From contig NZ_SZPZ01000001.1 of the NCBI RefSeq assembly GCF_005233875.1, positions 372,001-436,000 of the forward strand: a DNA stretch of 64,000 nucleotides, read 5' to 3'. This document shows, piece by piece, positions 36,842-45,169 of the stretch. The stretch's first letter is position 1. The number at the start of each line of letters is the position of its first letter. Position numbers and translations under genes: made by a program. The notes beneath the pieces are model-generated. The model did not search any database. It was given only the letters and a program-made list of their open reading frames with translations, and was not told the DNA's origin. This DNA comes from Kribbella jiaozuonensis (GTDB lineage Bacteria > Actinomycetota > Actinomycetes > Propionibacteriales > Kribbellaceae).

Positions 36842-38340
36842 GCGTTGAAGTCCTCTCCGAAATGGCGGACGGCACTACGTACCGGCATCGGGGTGAGGCC
36901 GCCCATCGCGCAGAGCGAGCCGTCGGTCATCAGTTCGCACAGGTCCTCGAGTACGACGAGGTTCTTGGCGCGCTCGGTCCCGGCGACGATGCGGTCGATC
37001 GTCTCGACGCCGCGGACCGCCCCGACCCGGCACGGCGTGCATTTGCCGCAGGATTCGGCCGCGCAGAACTCGAACGCGAACCGCGCCATCGCGGCCATGT
37101 CCACGGTGTCGTCGAACACCACGATCCCGCCGTGCCCGACCATCGCTCCGGCTTTGGCGAACTCCTCGTAATCCATCGGCAGGCCGAACTGTTCGACCGG
37201 GAGGTAGGCGCCGAGCGGACCACCCACTTGAACGGCTCTGGTCGGCCGGCCAGTGGCTGTCCCGCCGCCGAAGTCGTTCACGAGCTCGTCGAGGGTGATG
37301 CCGAACGCGGTCTCGACGATCCCGCCGCGGGCGACGTTCCCGCCGAGCTGGAAGACGCTGGTGCCTCGCGATCGGCCCGTGCCGTAGCTCGCATAGGCCT
37401 GCGCTCCGTGCGCGAGGATGGTGGGGACTGTTGCCAACGACAACACGTTGTTGACGACGGTCGGCCGGCCGAAGAGCCCTTGTAGCGCAGGGATCGGGGG
37501 CTTCGCGCGGACCATGCCGCGCTTGCCTTCCAGGCTCTCGAGCATCGAGGTCTCTTCGCCGCAGATGTACGCACCCGCGCCGACCCGGACATGCAGGTCG
37601 AAGCCGAACCCTGAGCCGAGCACGTCCGGCCCCAACCAGCGGTTTGTTTTCGCGAGCTCGATCGCGTCCTTCAGTGTTGCGACGGCGTCCGGGTACTCCG
37701 AGCGCAGGTACACGTACCCCTCCGCCGCACCGACCGCGTACGCCGCGATCGCCATCCCCTCGATCAACGTGAACGGATCGCCCTCGATCAGCATCCGATC
37801 CGCGAACGTACCGGAGTCCCCTTCGTCCGCGTTGCAACACACGAACTTGAGACCAGCCTCGGCACCGAGCACCGTCCGCCACTTGATCCCGGTCGGAAAC
37901 CCCGCGCCCCCGCGCCCGCGCAACCCCGAGTCGACGACAACCTCAACCACCTCAGCCGGCGTCATGCTGAGCGCTGCCCGCAGCCCGCTCATCCCACCGT
38001 GTACTTCGTAGTCCTCAGCTGACAGCGGATCAACCACTCCCACCCGGGCGAACGTCAACCGCTCCTGCCGTTTCATCCACGGCAGTTCCTCCACCAATCC
38101 CAACGACTCCCCGCGCCCGTCGAGCATCCCCGCCGCGATCAACCCGTCGACGTCCTCAGGCATGACCGGCCCGTACCCGATCCGCCCCGCAGTCGTCTCC
38201 ACCTCGACCAGCGGCTCCAACCACAACATCCCCCGCGACCCGGTCCGAACAACCTCAACACCGCTCGCAGTAATCCGCTCGGCCACTTCATCCGCGCCCA
38301 CCGAGCGCGCAGCCGAGTCCCGCGGCACGAAAACCCTCAT
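36838..38340 (-). CDS. fdsB: Formate dehydrogenase diaphorase subunit FdsB (NuoF-like)
   Basis: A 500-aa FMN/NAD-binding subunit that passes electrons from FdsA to NAD+. NuoF signatures: GLRGRGGAGFPTGIKW (NAD/FMN loop), CNADEGDSGTFADRML, GAGAYICGEETSMLESLEGK and the [4Fe-4S] motif ESCGKCTPCRVGAVRG near the C-terminus. The N-terminal 100 residues are the thioredoxin-like extension seen in FdsB and HoxF. Overlaps both fdsG and fdsA by 4 bp (ATGA), so the subunits are made stoichiometrically. Confidence 0.95.
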   Translation of the reverse strand: MRVFVPRDSAARSVGADEVAERITASGVEVVRTGSRGMLWLEPLVEVETTAGRIGYGPVMPEDVDGLIAAGMLDGRGESLGLVEELPWMKRQERLTFARVGVVDPLSAEDYEVHGGMSGLRAALSMTPAEVVEVVVDSGLRGRGGAGFPTGIKWRTVLGAEAGLKFVCCNADEGDSGTFADRMLIEGDPFTLIEGMAIAAYAVGAAEGYVYLRSEYPDAVATLKDAIELAKTNRWLGPDVLGSGFGFDLHVRVGAGAYICGEETSMLESLEGKRGMVRAKPPIPALQGLFGRPTVVNNVLSLATVPTILAHGAQAYASYGTGRSRGTSVFQLGGNVARGGIVETAFGITLDELVNDFGGGTATGRPTRAVQVGGPLGAYLPVEQFGLPMDYEEFAKAGAMVGHGGIVVFDDTVDMAAMARFAFEFCAAESCGKCTPCRVGAVRGVETIDRIVAGTERAKNLVVLEDLCELMTDGSLCAMGGLTPMPVRSAVRHFGEDFNA

Positions 38341-38813
38341 CGCGCCTCCCCAAGCAGCGCGTCCAGCCGAGCCGGTGTAACCCGCCCGTGCAACTTCCCG
38401 CCGACCTGCACCGCCGGCCCCAGCGCACAGTTCCCGAAGCAGAACACCTCATCAAGCGTGATCCGCCCGTCGTACGACGTCTCGCCGAACCCGCACCCAA
38501 CCACCCGCTTGGCATGCTCACCCAGCCCCACCGCACCAACAGCCCGACAGGCCTCCGCCTGACAGATCGCCACGGTCGTCCGCCCAGCCGCCGTACGCCG
38601 AAAGTCCTTGTAGAACGTGACAACCCCATGCACCTCGGCCACGGAAAGGTTCAACACCTCCGCAACCACCGCCACATCCGGCTGCCCGACGTACCCGAAC
38701 TCCTCCTGCACCGCATGCAGAATCGGAATCAACGCCCCGCGCAGCCCCCGCAACTCCGAGGCAATCTCCCGCACCCTCTGAGCCCGAACATCAACCACGA
38801 CCCCACTAGTCAT
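38337..38813 (-). CDS. fdsG: Formate dehydrogenase gamma subunit FdsG (NuoE-like)
   Basis: A 158-aa thioredoxin-like [2Fe-2S] protein. The four ligands are in CQAEACRAVG and CFGNCALGP, and HAVQEEFGYVGQPDVAVVAE is typical of NuoE/FdsG. First gene of the operon. The ATG at 38813 is embedded in GTATACATG, without an SD sequence, so the mRNA is probably leaderless and the start codon overlaps a candidate GntR-type operator. An upstream in-frame start at 38849 is less likely. Confidence 0.93.
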   Translation of the reverse strand: MTSGVVVDVRAQRVREIASELRGLRGALIPILHAVQEEFGYVGQPDVAVVAEVLNLSVAEVHGVVTFYKDFRRTAAGRTTVAICQAEACRAVGAVGLGEHAKRVVGCGFGETSYDGRITLDEVFCFGNCALGPAVQVGGKLHGRVTPARLDALLGEAR

Positions 38814-38824
38814 GTATACAACAT
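38811..38824. promoter_or_regulatory. TGTATACA palindrome over the fdsG start, candidate GntR-type operator
   Basis: TGTATACA (38813-38820) is an 8-bp palindrome inside the weaker dyad ATGT-ATACA-ACAT. FadR-type GntR regulators commonly recognise TNGTATACNA-like sites. The position at the predicted transcription/translation start of fdsG suggests repression of the whole fds operon. No GntR/FadR gene of that type is in the window, so the regulator would be elsewhere. Confidence 0.45.
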
Positions 38825-38867
38825 TCCGTCGCCACGACCACGGGGTCAAAGCAATGCTGCCTATGAC

Positions 38868-39497
38868 CTAATAGCTACCGGCTATCACCGCCGCTGGTCC
38901 GTACACCGCTGCGGGTCGGTCCTCGACGTATGCCCAGTAGCGGTCGCCGTAGGACCAGTGCCACCACTCGGTGGGGTAGTTGATCAAGCCGGCGGAGGTC
39001 AGGACGTCGAAGAGGAGGGCGCGGTTGGTGCGGGCCTCGCGGGTGATGTTGGTTGCGGTGAAGAAGCAGGCGCCGTTGCTTTGTTCGGGGGTGGCGTCGA
39101 TGGGGGTGCCAAGGTCTAGCGGACCGTGGGCGCCTACCAGGGTTAGGTCGACCGCGGCGCCGGCAACGTGGGGTGCGACCTCGATCGGGGAGACGAAGCG
39201 GCTGGCCAGGACGTGTACGTCGTGGTCGGAGATGCCGGGACGTAGGCGCTGGAGCTCGGCGCGGTAGTCGTCGTAGATCTGCTGCTGGCTCTCGATCGGG
39301 CGCAGGCCTTCGACTACGTGCAACCGGATCCCCGCCGGGAGGAACGTGTCGGCCAGGGCGAGTCGGTCGGCCACGGTCTCGCGAGTGAATTGGCGGCCGG
39401 TCGTCGCTATGTCGCGGGTGAACAGGTCGACCAGTGGCTCGCCACTCTCGATCGCGGGGATGCTCGTGATCCGGTCGTCGCTGAGGAGTACGGTCAT
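38868..39497 (-). CDS. vanX: D-Ala-D-Ala dipeptidase, VanX/DdpX family (M15D)
   Basis: A 209-aa zinc peptidase that hydrolyses the D-alanyl-D-alanine dipeptide. Zinc ligands and catalytic residues are visible: His110 and Asp117 in APHVAGAAVDLTL, Glu177 and His180 in TEWWHWSYGD, plus VVEGLRP with the substrate-facing Arg. ATG at 39497 overlaps the ddl stop (ATGA). No signal peptide, so cytoplasmic like VanX. In vancomycin resistance it removes D-Ala-D-Ala, but here it follows an apparently ordinary Ddl and not a D-Ala:D-Lac ligase, so recycling or pool control is as likely as resistance. Confidence 0.88.
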   Translation of the reverse strand: MTVLLSDDRITSIPAIESGEPLVDLFTRDIATTGRQFTRETVADRLALADTFLPAGIRLHVVEGLRPIESQQQIYDDYRAELQRLRPGISDHDVHVLASRFVSPIEVAPHVAGAAVDLTLVGAHGPLDLGTPIDATPEQSNGACFFTATNITREARTNRALLFDVLTSAGLINYPTEWWHWSYGDRYWAYVEDRPAAVYGPAAVIAGSY

Positions 39498-40459
39498 CCG
39501 CGTGCCACCGCCGTACGGATCAGTGTGTCGACAACCTCGGCGTACGACAGCCCGGCCGCGGCCCACATCCGCGGGAACTGGGACGCCGGCGTGAACCCGG
39601 GGAACGTGTTGATCTCGTTGACCACTGGCTCACCGTCGTTCGGTACGAAGAAGTCCACCCGGGCAAGCCCCGCACACCCAAGGACCTCGAAGACATCGAT
39701 CGCCGTACGCCGCAACCGCTCCGCCAGCTCGGGCTCAAGCGGAGCCGGTACGACGAACCGCGTGGCGGCGCTGTCGTACTTCGCGGTCGCATCGAAGAAC
39801 GGCTGCGCAGGATCGGCATGGATCTCCAACGCGGGCGCCGTCTCGATCCGCCCGTCCGGGAACTCCAGCACCGCCAGGTCGATCTCGCGCCCGACCATCT
39901 CCCGCTCGACCAGCACATGCGGATCGAGTACGGCGGCGTCCGCGATCGCCGCCAGCAGCGTCGGGAGATTCGTTGCCCTGGACACCCCAAAGCTCGAGCC
40001 GCCGTTGCCCGGCTTCACGAACAGCGGGAAGTCCAGCCCGGCCGCCTTCAGCTTCTGAAGACCTGCCTCCGTGTCGGTCAGCTCGGCCCCGCGAAGCGTC
40101 ACACCCGGCGTGACGGGGATGCCGTGCGCTCTGAGAACTGCCTTGGTCAGGTGTTTGTCCAGACCGACAGCGCTGGCCGCGATCCCGCTACCGACGTACG
40201 GAACCTGAAGCTGTTCGAGGAATCCCTGCAGCCGACCATCCTCGCCGCCTTCACCGTGTAGCGCCGGGACGGTGACGTCGCACGCCTGCAGGATCTCGAT
40301 CGCCTCGTGCTGCCCGTCGATCCAGTTGCCCTCAGCATCGATCACGAGAGGGATCGCCATATGGCCGAGGAGCTCGACCGCCTTCAGGATCCCCTTGCCG
40401 CTGGCAAGCGAAACCTGATGCTCCGGGCTCGCCCCACCCATCACCACCGCGACCTTCAT
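39494..40459 (-). CDS. ddl: D-alanine--D-alanine ligase
   Basis: A 321-aa ATP-grasp ligase starting MKVAVVMGGASPEHQVSLAS at 40459. Seen: ALHGEGGEDGRLQGFLE, YVGSGIAASAVGLDKHLTK, LFVKPGNGGSSFGVSR (ATP-binding loop) and RVDFFVPNDGEPVVNEINTF (Mg ligands). The omega-loop segment FFDATAKYDSAATRF keeps the Ddl-type AKY and lacks the VanA-type loop, supporting D-Ala-D-Ala rather than D-Ala-D-Lac synthesis. Overlaps alr upstream and vanX downstream by 4 bp each. Confidence 0.9.
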   Translation of the reverse strand: MKVAVVMGGASPEHQVSLASGKGILKAVELLGHMAIPLVIDAEGNWIDGQHEAIEILQACDVTVPALHGEGGEDGRLQGFLEQLQVPYVGSGIAASAVGLDKHLTKAVLRAHGIPVTPGVTLRGAELTDTEAGLQKLKAAGLDFPLFVKPGNGGSSFGVSRATNLPTLLAAIADAAVLDPHVLVEREMVGREIDLAVLEFPDGRIETAPALEIHADPAQPFFDATAKYDSAATRFVVPAPLEPELAERLRRTAIDVFEVLGCAGLARVDFFVPNDGEPVVNEINTFPGFTPASQFPRMWAAAGLSYAEVVDTLIRTAVARG

Positions 40460-41601
40460 CGGTTGCCCACCTCGTAACGCCGAGGCACCCGCGATCCGAT
40501 GCCGCAGTAGATCTCGTGCGGGATCGTGCCCGCCCAGTCGGCCCAATCGGACGCGGTCGGCTCACCGGCCGATCCGTCGCCGAAGATCGTCACCGGCTCG
40601 CCCGGTTCGACCGCGACCTCACCGGCATCCACGACGAACTGGTCCATCGCGATCCGCCCGATCACCGGCATCCGTACGCCGTGGCACAACACGCTCGCCT
40701 GCCGTACGGCGACCCGCGGGATCCCGTCGGCGTACCCGATCGGGACCAGCCCGATCGTCGTGTCCCGATCCGCCACGAAGTCATGCCCGTACGAAACCCC
40801 TTCGCCCGCGCGGATCCGGCGTACCTGGGCCAGCTTGCTCACCAGCCGCATCACAGGCCGCAGCCCGAGTCCCACCTCGTCGATCCCGTACAGACCGGCG
40901 CCGATCCGAACCAAGTTGCAGTCCGGCGCGTCCAGCGTGATCGCACCGGCCGAGTTGGCCAGGTGTACGACGCTGGGCCGCAGCCCGGCGCGGCGAGCGA
41001 GACCCACCCCTGTCCGCAGGAGTTGCAACTGCCGCGTGCTCTGCACGGCGTCGGCGGAGTCGCCGTGCGAGAGATGCGACCAGATCCCGCGGACCGTGAC
41101 GGCGCCGAGCGCCTCGTAGTGCGCCGCCGTTCGGGTGAGTTCGATCCACTGGTCAGGTGCACTGCCGGCCCGGTGCAGACCGGTGTCCAGCTTGAGGTGC
41201 ACGTAGTGGACGGATGGGATGGACGCGACCCGCTGCAGCTCGGCGACGGTCGAGACGCTGACGTCCACGTCCATATCGCCGAGCAGCATCAGCTCGGCGG
41301 CGTCGTACAGCCAGGTCAGGATCGGTACGGTCAGCCCGGCCGCGCGCAGCTGCAACGCCTCGTCGGCGCGCGCGACGCCGAGCCAGGTCGCCCCGGCCTC
41401 GACCGCCGCTCGGGCCACCGGTACGGCGCCGTGCCCGAAGGCGTCGGCCTTGACCACGGCCAGGACGCCCTGCGGTACGCGCTGCCGGAAGGCCCGGACG
41501 TTGTCGCGGATGGCGGACAGGTCGACGACGGCTTCGGACAATCCGGTGATCCCACGTGTCGCCGGGCGGTGGCGGGACTGAACCAGGTACATGCGAGTCA
41601 T
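40456..41601 (-). CDS. alr: Alanine racemase
   Basis: A 381-aa fold-type III PLP enzyme interconverting L- and D-alanine. PLP Lys51 is in LAVVKADAFGHGAV and the catalytic Tyr in GEGVSYGHDFVADRD; also HLKLDTGLHRAG and PVIGRIAMDQFVVDAG. I chose ATG 41601 with GGA 8 nt upstream; ATG 41592 and TTG 41616 are alternatives. First gene of alr-ddl-vanX, all joined by ATGA overlaps. A soluble Alr, without the membrane domain of VanT. Confidence 0.92.
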   Translation of the reverse strand: MTRMYLVQSRHRPATRGITGLSEAVVDLSAIRDNVRAFRQRVPQGVLAVVKADAFGHGAVPVARAAVEAGATWLGVARADEALQLRAAGLTVPILTWLYDAAELMLLGDMDVDVSVSTVAELQRVASIPSVHYVHLKLDTGLHRAGSAPDQWIELTRTAAHYEALGAVTVRGIWSHLSHGDSADAVQSTRQLQLLRTGVGLARRAGLRPSVVHLANSAGAITLDAPDCNLVRIGAGLYGIDEVGLGLRPVMRLVSKLAQVRRIRAGEGVSYGHDFVADRDTTIGLVPIGYADGIPRVAVRQASVLCHGVRMPVIGRIAMDQFVVDAGEVAVEPGEPVTIFGDGSAGEPTASDWADWAGTIPHEIYCGIGSRVPRRYEVGNR

Positions 41602-41673
41602 TGTTGTTTCCGGCAACGATCCGCTTCATCGGATCGCGGACGGATGTGTGCGACCGCTGCCTACGACCCTGGT

Positions 41674-42267
41674 ATGACCCACCTCATCCACATGAATGAA
41701 CTACCGACGGTCACCAGGGATACTGGTCAGGTGGAAGCCACCGATCACCTGAAGGCGTCGCTGTCCGCGGCGATCGCGCTGGCGAACACCTTCGGAGCCG
41801 ACCCGCGCCAGGGCCGCCCGGCGGCGACACCCGACGCCGAGGCTGTCCGCGCCGCGCTCCGCCTGACGACCAACCGCGTCCCCGAGATCGACGTCGCCTC
41901 GTATGAGTCGGGCGCCAAGATCCTGTACGACGCCCTGCGCCGCCTGCCCGATGTCGACGGTGCTGTCGACCTGGTGAACGGGCTGCTGCGGGAGACCAAG
42001 GCAGCGCCGCAACTCGTCCGCCGCGACGGCGCGCCCTGGCACCTGCACTTCGGCAGCCCGGACGAAGCCGCTGGCTGGCTGGCCGAACTCGCTACCGCCG
42101 TCGCGATGCTCCTCGGCAGCGACGAGGTCGAGCGTCTGCGCCGCTGCGAGGCGACCCGTTGTGAAGACGTGTTCCTCGACTCGACCCGCAACCGCACGCA
42201 GCGGTTCTGCTCAACGGCCTGTCAGAACCGCACCAAGGTCGCCGCTCACCGCGCGCGCATCTCCTGA
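41674..42267 (+). CDS. CGNR zinc-finger domain protein (ABATE domain)
   Basis: A 197-aa protein; ATG 41674 gives MTHLIHMNELPTVTR, with ATG 41692 or GTG 41731 as alternatives. The N-terminal ABATE-like domain (DHLKASLSAAIALANTFGAD) is followed by a C-terminal zinc finger, RRCEATRCEDVFLDSTRNRT plus FCSTACQNRTKVAAHRAR; the canonical CGNR reads CQNR. These proteins are thought to be stress-related DNA-binding regulators. Divergent from alr by 72 bp; its 3' end overlaps the convergent GNAT gene by 57 bp. Confidence 0.88.
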   Translation: MTHLIHMNELPTVTRDTGQVEATDHLKASLSAAIALANTFGADPRQGRPAATPDAEAVRAALRLTTNRVPEIDVASYESGAKILYDALRRLPDVDGAVDLVNGLLRETKAAPQLVRRDGAPWHLHFGSPDEAAGWLAELATAVAMLLGSDEVERLRRCEATRCEDVFLDSTRNRTQRFCSTACQNRTKVAAHRARIS

Positions 42268-42861
42268 CGCCGTCACCATGGTTGCCTCGGGCAACCAGCC
42301 GAGCTTCCGGTACAGGTGGAGCCCGTCGGTGGTCGCCATCAGCAAACCCGTGCTCGCACCGCGCTCGATCGCGCACCGGCTCAGCGCGCCCATGACGATG
42401 CTGCCGAGCCCGCGTCGCCGGTACGCCGGGTCGGTCTGGATGTCGTGCATCACGGCGTCGTCCCCGACGATCGCGACCATGCCATGCGCCGCAACCGTGC
42501 CGTCGATCATCACTCGCGCGTAGTTGAGCGGTCCGTCCGACTCGAGCTCCGCGGTCGCCAGCGGATGCTCCCGCAGGTTGATCGACATCAGCGTCTTCTG
42601 CTCCTCGAACGGCTGCGCGCCGGCCTCGGTGAGTCGACGCGCAATCTCGTCACCGGTTTGGGTGGTAACAGTCAGCCAGGTATCCGCGGCCAGCCCAGCG
42701 GCAAGCCTGTCCACGATCCCCGGGGCGTCGCTGCGCGCGAACAACTCCCGCTCCCGTCCGGGCAGGCGCAGTACGGCGGCATAGGCGTCGTCGTACTCGA
42801 TCACCGGCTCCAGCCCGCGGCACAGCCGCCAGCCCTCCAACCATCGCCTCACGATGTCCAT
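42211..42861 (-). CDS. GNAT family N-acetyltransferase
   Basis: A 216-aa protein with a poorly conserved N-terminal half and a C-terminal GNAT domain: MHDIQTDPAYRRRGLGSIVM (acetyl-CoA loop RRRGLG) and LLMATTDGLHLYRKLGW. Substrate unknown. It is the only gene in its unit, and 57 bp of its 3' end lies opposite the CGNR gene, a longer convergent overlap than elsewhere in the window. Confidence 0.85.
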   Translation of the reverse strand: MDIVRRWLEGWRLCRGLEPVIEYDDAYAAVLRLPGRERELFARSDAPGIVDRLAAGLAADTWLTVTTQTGDEIARRLTEAGAQPFEEQKTLMSINLREHPLATAELESDGPLNYARVMIDGTVAAHGMVAIVGDDAVMHDIQTDPAYRRRGLGSIVMGALSRCAIERGASTGLLMATTDGLHLYRKLGWLPEATMVTASGDARAVSGDLGAVLTGR

Positions 42862-42871
42862 GATCGCAAGT

Positions 42872-42901
42872 GTAACTGTTTATCGTGGATTAGTCAGTTA
42901 C
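42872..42901. promoter_or_regulatory. Inverted repeat GTAACTG...CAGTTAC between GNAT and ROK genes
   Basis: GTAACTG (42872-42878) and CAGTTAC (42895-42901) form a 7-bp inverted repeat with a 16-bp AT-rich spacer. It lies just upstream of the GNAT start at 42861 and over the ROK stop codon. It could be an operator of the GNAT gene; too short and spaced for a strong terminator. Confidence 0.3.
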
Positions 42902-44046
42902 GTTGTTCCGAGAACGAAGGTCTGGATCGCGACGACCGCGGCACCGCGAGCCCACTCGCTGAAGTCGGCCGGCTGGAGGACCATCGGCAGTTCCGCGGCG
43001 GACGGATGCCGGTCCGCATGCAGCGCGGCGAGCAGGTCGTCGTGCGCGACCTCGGCCAGGCGGACGCCCTCGCCGCCGAGGACGACGAGTTCGGGCATGG
43101 TGAAGTTCGCCGCCGCCGCGATCAGCTTGCCGAGGGCGCGACCGGCCCGACTGATGATCTCGCGCGCCGCGGGATCACCCTTGGCGGCGAGATCGAGCGC
43201 CTCGTCGTACCCGACCGGCCGGCCGATCGCCGTACCGACCTGATCGGTGATGGCGCCGACGGTCAGGAGACTCAGCGCGCAGCCGTGGTGACCGCGTTCG
43301 CAGGTCGGGCCGTCGGGCAGGAGCGGGTGGTGGCCGATCAGGCCGATGGTCACGTCGGGGCTGTCGACGACCTGGTTGTGGATGACGAGCCCGTACCCGA
43401 CGCCGGCGCCGATCGTGATCAGTACGAATCGGTCGGAGTTGCGGCCCGCGCCGAACCAGTGGGTGGCCTCGGTCAGCGAGGTCAGGTCGTTCGCGAGCAC
43501 GACCGGGACGCTGGTCTGCGCGGCGAGGATCTCGCCGAAGGGTACGTCGACCCAGTTCAGGTACGGGCTCCAGCGGACCTCGGATCCGTCCGCCGCCACG
43601 CGCCCGCCGAGCGAGACGCCGAGCCCGGTGATCGCCGTACTGCCCGGTACCTGGACTGCCAATTCGTCGAGGATCTCGAGGACGAGGTCGGCCACCACGG
43701 AGGGGGTCGGGTCGGTGAGCGGGTGTTCGACGCTGGCGATCACGTCCGCCCGCAGAGTCGTCAGCACGCCGATCGCCGAGTCGCCGGTGAGCTTGATGCC
43801 GACGAAGTGGTGTGCGTTGGCGTCCAGGTCGAGCGGTTGCGACGGGCGTCCGACCCTGGCGTCGGTCGGGCCGCCCTCGACCTCGACGAGCAGGCCCGAC
43901 TCGACCATCGGCTTCGTCAGGCGGGTCAGGCTGCCGGGGGACAGGCCGACGCGGCGGGACAGCTCGGCGCGCGACAACGGCCCGTCCAGCAGGATCTCCA
44001 ACGCCACCTGCCGTGACGGGCCGACCAACGGCTGCCAGGCACCCAC
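42898..44046 (-). CDS. ROK family transcriptional regulator
   Basis: A 382-aa protein from GTG 44046. N-terminal winged helix (LSRAELSRRVGLSPGSLTRL) and ROK core: ITGLGVSLGGRVAADG, VVLANDLTSLTEATHW, VLITIGAGVGYGLVI and the zinc motif CERGHHGCALSLLT (ROK CxxGxxGC variant). Such proteins sense sugars and repress sugar-use genes. No sugar operon is adjacent, so the target is not evident. The 251-bp gap 44047-44297 upstream holds no gene I can recognise. Confidence 0.9.
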   Translation of the reverse strand: MGAWQPLVGPSRQVALEILLDGPLSRAELSRRVGLSPGSLTRLTKPMVESGLLVEVEGGPTDARVGRPSQPLDLDANAHHFVGIKLTGDSAIGVLTTLRADVIASVEHPLTDPTPSVVADLVLEILDELAVQVPGSTAITGLGVSLGGRVAADGSEVRWSPYLNWVDVPFGEILAAQTSVPVVLANDLTSLTEATHWFGAGRNSDRFVLITIGAGVGYGLVIHNQVVDSPDVTIGLIGHHPLLPDGPTCERGHHGCALSLLTVGAITDQVGTAIGRPVGYDEALDLAAKGDPAAREIISRAGRALGKLIAAAANFTMPELVVLGGEGVRLAEVAHDDLLAALHADRHPSAAELPMVLQPADFSEWARGAAVVAIQTFVLGTT

Positions 44047-44297
44047 TGCGTCAGGGTAGCCGGAGGATCAGCCGCGCGAGTTGGTGGCGCGAGGGGTGAG
44101 GACGCCGGGACGTGACCCGGTCCGCGGTTCTGGCCGCACAAATCCCGGCGTCAAGCTCACCCAATGACAGACAGATGTCCACAACCCCTCGAATCGAGTG
44201 AACACCGTGGAGGCGCAGTACCCAACTCTCATCGCAGTATGCAACGGATTCCGTCGAGTGTTGCCTCGACAACGGTGTCAGAATCCGTTGCTGCTGA

Positions 44298-44996
44298 TCA
44301 GTGCGGGAGCTTCCGGGTGTCGATCAGGTGCTGGGCGACGTCGCGGAGCTTGGTGTTGGTGTCCTGCGAATAGCGCTTGAGGATCGCGAACGCCCGATCG
44401 TCGTCCACGTCGAAGCGCTCCATCAGGATGCCCATCGCCTGGCCGACCAGCTTCCGCGCGTCGACCGCCTGCGCCATCGTCTCCTCGTGCCGCGCCGACG
44501 CCACCGCGACCGACGCATGCCGCGCGAGAATATGCGCGATCGCCTCGTCGTCCTCGGTGAACGCATCCGGGATCGGGCTGTACAACCCCAGTACACCGAC
44601 GGTCTGTCGCGTAGCGTCACCGGTTGCAAGCGGTACGTCGAGAACCGTGCGCACCCCGAGCGCCGCAACCCTCGCCGCCCACTCGGGCCAGCGCTCGTCG
44701 GTCGTCGTATCCCGGATCAGGATCGGGGTCCGATCGTTGAGCGCGGTAACCAGCGGACCGTTCTCCGTGGTGATCTGCAGCTCGTAGACATCGGCAACGA
44801 CAGGGTCCGTGACAGCGGCGATCTCCGCTCGCGAACCACGGGTGTAGAGGGCCACGCCGGCGTACGTACAGCTCAGCGCCTGCAGCGCGAACTGCACAAC
44901 AGCATCGATCGTTTCCTCGACACCATCCGCATCATGCAACTCGATCGCCAGCCGGGCAAACGTATCCGCCGACGTAGCGAGGTCAGGCTCGGTCAC
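44298..44996 (-). CDS. GAF-ANTAR two-domain antiterminator-type regulator
   Basis: A 232-aa protein from GTG 44996, with GGAG 6 nt upstream. A GAF domain (residues about 20-160: VQFALQALSCTYAGVALYTR ... VLDVPLATGDATRQTVGVLG) precedes an ANTAR RNA-binding domain (ARKLVGQAMGILMERFDVDD, AFAILKRYSQDTNTKLRDVA). ANTAR proteins bind paired hairpins in nascent RNA and prevent termination; this layout is common in actinobacteria. Interesting because hairpin-rich repeats lie just upstream, although a link is speculative. Confidence 0.92.
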   Translation of the reverse strand: MTEPDLATSADTFARLAIELHDADGVEETIDAVVQFALQALSCTYAGVALYTRGSRAEIAAVTDPVVADVYELQITTENGPLVTALNDRTPILIRDTTTDERWPEWAARVAALGVRTVLDVPLATGDATRQTVGVLGLYSPIPDAFTEDDEAIAHILARHASVAVASARHEETMAQAVDARKLVGQAMGILMERFDVDDDRAFAILKRYSQDTNTKLRDVAQHLIDTRKLPH

Positions 44997-45169
44997 AGGG
45001 GCTCCAGGGCATGGTCGTGCAACAAGGCACGGTAATCATGCAGCCCAGATGCCCCGAAGCGTTAGCCAGTCCACCGAACCGAGACCATGCCCCAACCCAC
45101 CCCCGATCGTTGGCCACCCCCGCAGTACTACGAAAGCCTGCACCGGGGGGGGCGGTTGGGGTGAAGACC
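44997..45169. other. Gene-free stretch upstream of the hairpin repeat
   Basis: No supportable gene. It must hold the reverse-strand promoter of the GAF-ANTAR gene. It contains a run of nine G at 45144-45152, otherwise nothing I can name. The whole interval up to the yefM start at 45910 is without a recognised gene. Confidence 0.4.

Noticed and set aside
38868..41601. alr-ddl-vanX as a vancomycin-resistance cluster
   Set aside because: No VanH, no VanA-type omega loop in the ligase, no VanR/VanS next to it; VanX alone does not define resistance.
44047..44297. Short open frames between the ROK and GAF-ANTAR genes
   Set aside because: No RBS, no recognisable domain and random composition; most likely non-coding.
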